Positions 1 through 5,504 of a stretch of DNA of 10,284 bases are shown here, one piece after another (positions within the stretch are counted from its first letter, which is position 1; each line of letters starts with the position of its first letter). The stretch is from assembly GCA_031323845.1 (NCBI GenBank), contig JAVIYP010000082.1:1-10284 (forward strand). Reading direction: 5' to 3'. The translations under genes and the position numbers were made by a program. A model generated the notes under the pieces. The model was not told the DNA's origin and did not search any database. It saw nothing but the letters and a program-made list of their open reading frames with translations. The stretch is from PUPG01 sp031323845 (lineage in GTDB: Bacteria > Bacteroidota > Bacteroidia > Bacteroidales > UBA7960).

Positions 1-304
1 CCAGTTTATTCAAAAGCCCCAGCATCATTGCTTTGAACAGTCCGGTGAGCACCGTGCCAAGCAACCTGATGAGGCCGGCGGCGATGATGAACAGCACGAT
101 GAAAGCCACGACTTTGATCACGTCGGGGTTCCAGTTGACAAATTCGCTGATGATGGATCCGGCAACATTGGAAAAAAGTATGGCAATAAACACGCCCGCA
201 ATCAATGCTGCCAGCGTGGCTATCTGGTGGAAAAAGCCTTTACGGAAGCCCTGAATGGCGCCTCCGATCAAAATAACGGCAATAATGATGTCCAGAATGT
301 TCAT
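1..304 (-). CDS. CvpA family membrane protein, N-terminal part (cut by window edge)
   Basis: Reading the minus strand from the ATG at 304 gives 101 uninterrupted codons that continue past base 1, so only the N-terminus is visible. It begins MNILDIIIAVILIGGAIQGF, followed by RKGFFHQIATLAALIAG and then a second hydrophobic block around residues 65-85 (VVAFIVLFIIAAGLIRLLG). A first helix, a G-x-x-(R/K)-G-F turn and a second helix are the usual start of CvpA/colicin V production family proteins, which are small inner-membrane proteins of poorly defined role. The start lies 18 bases beyond the stop of the EVE gene on the same strand, so the two are probably co-transcribed. No clear Shine-Dalgarno sequence precedes it. 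The family call rests on overall pattern and the C-terminus is missing, so family-level confidence is good but function is open. Confidence 0.78.
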   Translation of the reverse strand, partial: MNILDIIIAVILIGGAIQGFRKGFFHQIATLAALIAGVFIAILFSNVAGSIISEFVNWNPDVIKVVAFIVLFIIAAGLIRLLGTVLTGLFKAMMLGLLNKL

Positions 305-322
305 GTTGTTATGAATTTGAAG

Positions 323-730
323 TTATGAATTACCGAGTTCAACAATGGCGTCAAATTCTTCTTCTTTCAACGGCATGACCGACAACCTGGCCTGCTTTAC
401 CAGGGCTACGTTTTCAAGCCGGATGTCGTTTTTGATCAGTGTAAGGCTCACGGGCTTGCTGAATTCCCGCACCGGCACAAGGTCAACAACCACCCACCGC
501 TCATCTTCCGTTGTCGGATCCTGATAATGTTCCCTTACCACGCGGGATAGGCCTTTCACCTCCTTGTCGCTAACGCTGTGATAAAACAATACCAGGTCGC
601 CTTTTTTCATGGCTTTGAGGTTGTTCCGGGCCTGGTAGTTGCGCACCCCGTCCCACATCGTGCGGCCGTCTTTTAAAAATTGCTCCCACGAATAAGCTCC
701 CGGCTCACTTTTTACCAACCAAAAATTCAT
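323..730 (-). CDS. EVE domain-containing protein (thymocyte nuclear protein 1-like)
   Basis: This 135-residue protein is a single EVE domain from end to end. The family hallmarks are the opening WLVKSEP (residues 4-10), WDGVRNYQARNNL (26-38), the KKGDLVLFYHS strand (42-52) and the later GLSRVVREHYQDP segment (60-72). EVE is a PUA-like fold; in known members an aromatic cage binds modified bases such as 5-methylcytosine derivatives in DNA or modified RNA. Stand-alone copies of about 135-155 residues are widespread in bacteria, and their cellular role is not settled. The gene lies 152 bases downstream of holA and 18 bases upstream of the CvpA-family gene on the same strand. A good -7 promoter box lies at 873-880, inside the gap next to the holA stop, so it may have its own transcript. 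The family call is firm; the ligand is unknown. Confidence 0.93.
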   Translation of the reverse strand: MNFWLVKSEPGAYSWEQFLKDGRTMWDGVRNYQARNNLKAMKKGDLVLFYHSVSDKEVKGLSRVVREHYQDPTTEDERWVVVDLVPVREFSKPVSLTLIKNDIRLENVALVKQARLSVMPLKEEEFDAIVELGNS

Positions 731-822
731 AGTTCAATCAGGTTTACAGGTTAAATGTGCGTTTCGGTTTTATGCTTGTTCGCTGTCAGCGGGGCCGGTC
801 TGCTCTCCGGAAACCCTCCGCG

Positions 823-838
823 GCAGCCATCAGGCTGC
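823..838. repeat. Perfect 6-bp inverted repeat in the holA-EVE gap
   Basis: GCAGCC and GGCTGC are exact reverse complements separated by ATCA, giving a strong short hairpin. A second small palindrome, CGCTG-T-CAGCG, lies at 781-791. Both would sit in the leader of a transcript started from the 873-880 promoter box, or just after holA in a read-through transcript. On the minus strand no run of T follows the stem (CGCGGAGGG instead), so it is not a typical intrinsic terminator. It could be a weak attenuating or RNA-stabilising structure, or chance in a GC-rich stretch. Confidence 0.4.
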
Positions 839-872
839 AGATGATCAGCGGCAGCGCATCAAAATGGCTTCC

Positions 873-906
873 CAAAGATAAATTAATTCAGCATCTTCCA
901 GGTCAA
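873..906 (-). promoter_or_regulatory. Candidate promoter for the EVE-CvpA genes
   Basis: On the minus strand TATCTTTG (880 down to 873) matches the Bacteroidota -7 consensus TAnnTTTG exactly. TTGAC at 906-902 supplies a -33-like TTG with 23 bases between TTG and the -7 box, at the upper end of the accepted spacing. The -33 part lies within the last codons of holA. Initiation here would give a leader of roughly 135 bases before the EVE start codon, containing the inverted repeat at 823-838. Confidence 0.45.
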
Positions 907-1890
907 TTCTTTAAGCAATTCGCCCTGATCGGTACTTTCGTTGTCAAGGCCTTTTGACATCATGTCGTATTTTCTCAGCAAAGAGATGCACGATCTGGCT
1001 TTCGCCGTCGAATAGTTTCCTGCCGCCGTAGCATACTGTTTCACAAAGAATGGATTTATCGAAAGCTCTGTGGCGACGTTCTTCTGGCTTTTGTCGCGTA
1101 AACTGTGATACAGGAGTATTTTTGAAAAGAACTGATACAGCACCCCGCTGGTCAGAACAAAGGGGTTTGATTTGGGATTGTCGGCAAAATATTTGGCAAT
1201 CTGGTAAGCTTTCTGACTGTTTTTGACTGCGAGGGCATTCTGAAACTCAAACACGTTGAAATCCTTGCTGATGCCGATGTTCTCTTCGATCAGAACGGTA
1301 GTGATCTCTTGTCCTTTTCGGATATTGATGAATAATTTTTTTACCTCATTAACGATGGTGCCAAGGTTTGATCCCAGGTGATCGGCCAGCAACTGCACTG
1401 CTTGCGGGGAGATCCTGTAGCCGTGTTTTTTAACGTAGGATGTGATCCAGCCAGGTATCTCATTGTCATACAACTTCCTGCCTTCAAATACCACCCCGGC
1501 TTTTTTCAGTTCTTTGTAAAACTTTGTTCTTTTGTCGATCGTCTTGTATTTGTAACAGATTACCAGAATGGTCGATTCAAGAGGTTTCTGAACATAAGGC
1601 AACACATCCTCAATGTTTTTGATGTGCTGGGCTTCTTTAACAATTACGAGGTTGTGACTTGCCATCATCGGATAGCGTCTGGCAACGCTGACTATGGTGG
1701 GAATATCAGTGTCTTTGCCGTATAAAATGCTCATATTGAACTCTTTCTCCGTCTCTGTAAGCACTTGTGCCTCCAGGTAATCGGCAATCACATCAATATA
1801 AAAGCTTTCTTCTCCCATCAAAAAATACACAGGAACAACTATTTTATTCCGGATATCTTTCAGGATACTGTTGAATTCCGTTTCGGCCAT
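883..1890 (-). CDS. holA: DNA polymerase III subunit delta
   Basis: The delta subunit is the clamp-loader wrench that binds and opens the beta sliding clamp during replication. The 335-residue length is normal for bacterial HolA. The N-terminal AAA+-like domain opens with VYFLMGEESFYIDVIADYL (residues 21-39), the usual start of this family (hydrophobic-x-G-E-E). It continues through VARRYPMMASHNLVIVKEAQ (69-88), the equivalent of the sensor/partner strand region. As in other delta subunits there is no Walker A motif, which fits its role as a non-ATPase. A helical middle (about 150-205) carries the typical LADHLGSNLGTIVNEVKKL segment (168-186), and a C-terminal helical collar domain follows from about 210, including LYQFFSKILLYHSLR. 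It is divergently transcribed from the HsdR-N gene across a 153-base gap, with a -7 box at 1960-1967. The call is strong on architecture, length and conserved segments. Confidence 0.93.
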   Translation of the reverse strand: MAETEFNSILKDIRNKIVVPVYFLMGEESFYIDVIADYLEAQVLTETEKEFNMSILYGKDTDIPTIVSVARRYPMMASHNLVIVKEAQHIKNIEDVLPYVQKPLESTILVICYKYKTIDKRTKFYKELKKAGVVFEGRKLYDNEIPGWITSYVKKHGYRISPQAVQLLADHLGSNLGTIVNEVKKLFINIRKGQEITTVLIEENIGISKDFNVFEFQNALAVKNSQKAYQIAKYFADNPKSNPFVLTSGVLYQFFSKILLYHSLRDKSQKNVATELSINPFFVKQYATAAGNYSTAKARSCISLLRKYDMMSKGLDNESTDQGELLKELTWKMLN

Positions 1891-1959
1891 AGTTATTAGG
1901 GTTTATACTGCCTAAGGTTTTCTTCAGGCATATTGTCCTGTTGAGAGGCAAAACCAAGG

Positions 1960-1967
1960 CAAAAATA
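1960..1967 (-). promoter_or_regulatory. Candidate -7 box for holA
   Basis: Read on the minus strand this is TATTTTTG, an exact match to TAnnTTTG. It would start transcription about 60 bases upstream of the holA ATG. I found no clear TTG at the expected -33 distance, so support is from the -7 box only. The opposing promoter at 2002-2009 is about 35 bases away, so the two divergent promoters would compete for the same stretch. Confidence 0.35.
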
Positions 1968-2001
1968 ATCAAAGCCTGTTAAACGGCTGTCTTTTTTGCC
2001 G

Positions 2002-2009
2002 TATATTTG
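2002..2009 (+). promoter_or_regulatory. Candidate -7 box for the HsdR-N / protease genes
   Basis: TATATTTG matches the Bacteroidota -7 consensus TAnnTTTG exactly and lies 34 bases upstream of the ATG at 2044. A start point about 5-7 bases downstream would give a short leader of roughly 30 bases. The -33 region has only a loose TGTTAAA and no clean TTG. Because the next gene overlaps the first by 4 bases, this is the most likely promoter for both. Confidence 0.45.
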
Positions 2010-2043
2010 CATAAGTGCTTAAAAGTCGAGCTGTTAAATATTT

Positions 2044-2544
2044 ATGCATAGTTTAAACCTGCCTGTGGCCCCATTGAATATCCGGAAGCAATCGGGTAAA
2101 ACCTCTGTTTTTGATGTGTTCAGAAAGCGTTTTGTCGTGCTGACACCCGAAGAGTGGGTCCGCCAGCATTTTTTATGGTATCTTAAGGAGCACAAGGCTT
2201 ATCCTGCGGGTTTGATTGCTGTTGAGCGCTCGCTGCACTATAACCGCATGTCGCGCAGAGCCGACGCCATTGTTTACTCTACCAAGGGTAAACCGCTAAT
2301 GATCATAGAGTGCAAGTCGGCGGAGGTGCCTCTTTCGCAAGATGTTTTTGATCAGCTTGCACAGTATAATTATCCCTTTGGTGTTGATTATTTGGTAGTT
2401 ACCAACGGGGTGCAGCATTATTGCATGAAAAGGGATGCGGTTTCCGAAGGCTGGTTGCCTTTGCAGGATATCCCTTCCTACAAAGAATTGACCGGAGAAC
2501 ATGTCACCGGTGTTGCTTCGCCGGACAGGCGCGATAATCAATGA
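2044..2544 (+). CDS. HsdR N-terminal domain (HSDR_N_2-type) PD-(D/E)XK nuclease-like protein
   Basis: This 166-residue protein resembles only the N-terminal nuclease domain of type I restriction R subunits; no helicase motor is fused or encoded nearby. The segment TPEEWVRQHFLWYLKEHKAYP (residues 34-54) is the usual helical lead-in. E61 lies in AVERSL. RRADAIVYSTKGKPLMIIECK (71-91) holds the PD-(D/E)XK core, with D74 and E89-C90-K91 as the expected metal-binding and catalytic residues. QLAQYNY (104-110) matches the Q-x-x-x-Y-type motif that follows in these domains, and DYLVVTNGVQHYCMKRD (115-131) is the closing strand-turn. All catalytic positions look intact, so DNA cleavage or at least DNA binding is possible, but its biological role is unknown. 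It is divergent from holA, a neighbourhood I believe recurs in Bacteroidota. Its stop overlaps the protease start (ATGA at 2541-2544). The domain call is firm; any restriction function is unproven. Confidence 0.87.
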   Translation: MHSLNLPVAPLNIRKQSGKTSVFDVFRKRFVVLTPEEWVRQHFLWYLKEHKAYPAGLIAVERSLHYNRMSRRADAIVYSTKGKPLMIIECKSAEVPLSQDVFDQLAQYNYPFGVDYLVVTNGVQHYCMKRDAVSEGWLPLQDIPSYKELTGEHVTGVASPDRRDNQ

Positions 2545-5444
2545 TCACGCAAAATGTATTACTCATGAAGGTTCGGCGTTGTGTTATCCTGCTACTGTTT
2601 GTCCTGGCGGCTTTTCTCACGCAGGCTTCCGGTCAAAGGTACCGGGTGATTACCGAGGGTCTTGGTACCGAACACACGCTTTCGGGTCATGTTATTTTCA
2701 AGCTTACAATGGAAGCGGCTGAGCGCACCCGGCCGGGGCACCTCCTGCCGGAAGAGCTTGCAGAGGTACTGGAGGCATTCACCGGTGACAAATCCTTTCC
2801 TGTTTGGCGCATGTTTCCCGGTCATAAACCGCCTGCCGTAAAATATCATCCTTCAGGAGTGCCTTATGCAGACCTTTCCCGCATAGTTGAGCTACGCCTT
2901 GACGATCACCTGATGCAGGCTGACCTGATGCATGCCATGGCAGCCACTGGCTTGACGGAATACGTGCAACCCCGGTATCTGCCTGTGCATTTCTTACACC
3001 ATACACGTGAGGTGTATGTGCCCAATGACTCCCTGGCAGCCCTACAGTATTATCTTGAGCGGGTTGAGGCATACCGGGCATGGGCCGTGTGGAAAAGCGA
3101 TACAAACAGCGTGGTGGGCATCGTGGACACCGGTGTCGACTTGCTGCATCCTGACCTGGTTGATGCGATAAAGTATAACTACGACGATCCCATTAACGGG
3201 GAAGACTCTGACGGGGATGGCTATGTGGATAATTTTTACGGATGGGATCTTGGAGAAGGTAATAACGACCCTTCCTTTAACAAATCGGCTCACGGTGTTC
3301 ACGTCTCCGGCATTGCGGCAGCCACGGCTGATAATGATGAAGGCATCGCCGGAGTTGGCTTTTTGTCCAGGTTTTTGCCCGTCAAGATTGATGATGAATT
3401 TGGCCGTCTCATCAAAGCTTATGAAGGCATCGTTTATGCTGCCGACCAGGGGGTGAGTGTGGTCAATTGCTCCTGGGGCAGCCATTTTCATCCCGGCCCC
3501 TTTGGCCAGGACATCATAGATTATGCTGTGCTGAACAGGGATGTGCTGGTCGTTGCGGCAGCCGGCAATGCAAACACTCCGGTGCCCTTTTATCCTGCAT
3601 CCCTTAACAGGGTGCTGAGCGTTGCCGCTACAGACAGCCTGGATAAAAAAACCGGGTTTTCGAGCTTTGGACGCTATGTTGATGTTTCGGCCCCGGGCAC
3701 AGGCATCTTGTCGACCTGGGTGAACGGCTCCTATATTTTCTCCGGCGGCACTTCCATGGCGGCACCCATCGTATCCGGCGCCGCAACCCTGATCCGATCA
3801 TACCTGCCCGGACTGAGTGCCCTGCAAACCAAGGCCCTGATAAAAATGACGGCCGACATCATAGATACCCTGCCTGAAAACGCACCGTACTTCGAGCAGC
3901 TTGGTTATGGCAGGCTGAACATGTACAGGGCACTGACGGAAACCGGTCACCCTTACCTCACCATCGCTGATCACCTTTGGGATGAAGAAGACCTGGCCCG
4001 GGTTAGGCAGGGCCATCAGTTTGACCTCAGCATGCAGTTTGTTAACCGGCTGGCCCCGGCAAGCGAGGTGTATGCCCTGCTGACCACAACCTCCCCTCAC
4101 CTTGCTTTTATAGCTGACTCCATATGGCTCGGTGCATTCCAGACACACGAGCTGAAAGACAACCTTGACAGCCCATTCAGGGTGCAAGCCCTGGAAAGCC
4201 TTCCTGAAAATTATAATGCGCTGATGACCGTCCATTTTTTCTCTTCTGACGGCAGTGCTCTTGGAAGAACATCTTTTGCGATAACCCTCCATCGCGATTT
4301 TCTCAACCTAAAAACAGCAAACCTGGCTACCACAGTTTCGGCAAGGGGGGCCATAGGTTTTAACTACCCGGCTATGAACCAGGGCAACGGGCTGCGGTTC
4401 AATGACAGCTACACGCGGATCAAGTGTGCCGGTTTGATTGTGGCAACCGACGCTTTCAGCCTTGCAGACAACATCTATGGACCTGAGGAGGGGACTTTCA
4501 GTGAAACGCTGATGACTGTACATCCTCCAGAGATTGTCGAAGGACATCCTGCAGCTACCCTCGTCGCAGCGGGAAGCCTGCGTGATGGAACGGGCACCCT
4601 TCCGCCTCCGCTGGGCGTCAAAATTGACTACACGCTGTATTTCTGGGATGGCGACGAACTTGAGGACTTTTTTATCATTCGCTATCAGATCATCAATGAG
4701 AGCCAGCAGGCTCTGAACAATATTTATGCAGGCTTTTTTGCCGACTGGGTGCTGCGTGATGCAAAAAACCACAGAGCACAAATTGAAGTGCCTGAACGCC
4801 TTGCCTATGCTTTTTCGGATACCGGAGGCGACTATTCCGGCATACAACTGCTCTCGCCGGGCGGGTTGCGCCATTACGCCTTTGACAACCAGGGAGCCCG
4901 CGGAAGCATGCAAATCAACAACGGCTTTTCTGATTTTAAAAAATACACGGCATTAACCTCCAACCGCCTGCAGGCCGGCTTCTTTTCCAGCGACAACGAT
5001 ATTTCGTCGCTGCTCAGCAGCGGTCCGCACCTGCTGCTCCCGGCCGACACTCTTGAAATAGCCTTTGCCATACATGCCGGAGAAAGCTTTGACGATGTGA
5101 AAAACAATACTGTAAACGCCAACCTTCGTTACGCACAGATCCTCAATACGGAAACCGGGATTGAGCCCCTGACCCCAGAGATGCCTTTAAGCGTAAAGGC
5201 TTATCCCAATCCCTTCAGCGAACGCTTAACGCTGACACTTCCTCCGGGCATACAGGGAACACTGCGGATCACCCTGGTTGATGTTTACGGCAGGTCGTGG
5301 AGTGAACTGGAGTGGCATGGTGAAGGCCAGACGGCTGCATCGGTAAGCATGCCGGTACGGCACCTCCCAACGGGCACATACGTGCTGCGTTTGCTGGGCG
5401 AATCGGTGCGCGGACATATAACGGTGATCAAGGCAAACCACTAA
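2541..5444 (+). CDS. Secreted subtilisin-like (S8) serine protease with T9SS C-terminal sorting domain
   Basis: This 967-residue protein carries a signal peptide: KVRR, a hydrophobic core ILLLFVLAAFL, then TQASGQ at about 27-32. The ATG at 2541 overlaps the previous stop (ATGA). An ATG at 2565 (M9, starting MKVRRC) would give a more classical signal peptide and is a serious alternative. A propeptide-like region (about 33-185) precedes the S8 domain (about 190-465). The catalytic residues are D196 (GIVDTGVDLLHPDL), H251 (SAHGVHVSGIAA) and S405 (GGTSMAAPIVSG), with oxyanion N343 (AAAGNANTP), so the triad is complete. Between D196 and H251 lies an acidic loop, EDSDGDGYVDNFYGWD (221-236), which looks calcium-binding and is common in Bacteroidota S8 proteases. 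Residues about 480-865 are beta-rich and unassigned, probably Ig-like plus a second domain. The end (about 880-967) has AYPNPFSERLTL and LPTGTYVLRL, the type A T9SS tail that directs export and removal or anchoring at the cell surface. Substrate is unknown. Confidence 0.94.
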   Translation: MITQNVLLMKVRRCVILLLFVLAAFLTQASGQRYRVITEGLGTEHTLSGHVIFKLTMEAAERTRPGHLLPEELAEVLEAFTGDKSFPVWRMFPGHKPPAVKYHPSGVPYADLSRIVELRLDDHLMQADLMHAMAATGLTEYVQPRYLPVHFLHHTREVYVPNDSLAALQYYLERVEAYRAWAVWKSDTNSVVGIVDTGVDLLHPDLVDAIKYNYDDPINGEDSDGDGYVDNFYGWDLGEGNNDPSFNKSAHGVHVSGIAAATADNDEGIAGVGFLSRFLPVKIDDEFGRLIKAYEGIVYAADQGVSVVNCSWGSHFHPGPFGQDIIDYAVLNRDVLVVAAAGNANTPVPFYPASLNRVLSVAATDSLDKKTGFSSFGRYVDVSAPGTGILSTWVNGSYIFSGGTSMAAPIVSGAATLIRSYLPGLSALQTKALIKMTADIIDTLPENAPYFEQLGYGRLNMYRALTETGHPYLTIADHLWDEEDLARVRQGHQFDLSMQFVNRLAPASEVYALLTTTSPHLAFIADSIWLGAFQTHELKDNLDSPFRVQALESLPENYNALMTVHFFSSDGSALGRTSFAITLHRDFLNLKTANLATTVSARGAIGFNYPAMNQGNGLRFNDSYTRIKCAGLIVATDAFSLADNIYGPEEGTFSETLMTVHPPEIVEGHPAATLVAAGSLRDGTGTLPPPLGVKIDYTLYFWDGDELEDFFIIRYQIINESQQALNNIYAGFFADWVLRDAKNHRAQIEVPERLAYAFSDTGGDYSGIQLLSPGGLRHYAFDNQGARGSMQINNGFSDFKKYTALTSNRLQAGFFSSDNDISSLLSSGPHLLLPADTLEIAFAIHAGESFDDVKNNTVNANLRYAQILNTETGIEPLTPEMPLSVKAYPNPFSERLTLTLPPGIQGTLRITLVDVYGRSWSELEWHGEGQTAASVSMPVRHLPTGTYVLRLLGESVRGHITVIKANH

Positions 5445-5471
5445 TTGTTTTCCTCAATGCCATAATAATTA

Positions 5472-5479
5472 TAAATTTG
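5472..5479 (+). promoter_or_regulatory. Candidate promoter for ccmF and downstream genes
   Basis: TAAATTTG matches the -7 consensus TAnnTTTG exactly and lies 25 bases before the ccmF ATG, in the 60-base gap after the protease stop. TTGTTTT at 5445-5451 can act as the -33 element, with about 20-24 bases of spacing depending on which part is used. This suggests ccmF is transcribed separately from the protease gene. No terminator-like hairpin is visible in the gap. Confidence 0.5.
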
Positions 5480-5504
5480 TCAGGATTTAAATAGGTACTT
5501 ATAT

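Noticed and set aside
823..838. Inverted repeat considered as the holA terminator
   Set aside because: The stem is perfect but no T-run follows it on the minus strand, so it lacks the key part of an intrinsic terminator.
757..957. Plus-strand open frame spanning the holA-EVE gap and the holA 3' end
   Set aside because: It overlaps conserved holA codons on the other strand and shows no domain or membrane pattern, so it is not a credible small gene.
3798..4292. Minus-strand open frame of 164 codons inside the protease gene
   Set aside because: Antisense to the S8 and Ig-like coding region, with no family features; an artefact of codon composition.
4308..4913. Long minus-strand open frame (201 codons) inside the protease gene
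   Set aside because: It is fully antisense to a well-supported protease reading frame, has no recognisable motif and a composition rich in Cys, Arg and Ser typical of shadow frames.
2044..5444. HsdR-N gene plus protease as a defence island
   Set aside because: There is no helicase, methyltransferase, toxin, integrase or other defence gene nearby; the protease has a signal peptide and T9SS tail, so it acts outside the cytosol.
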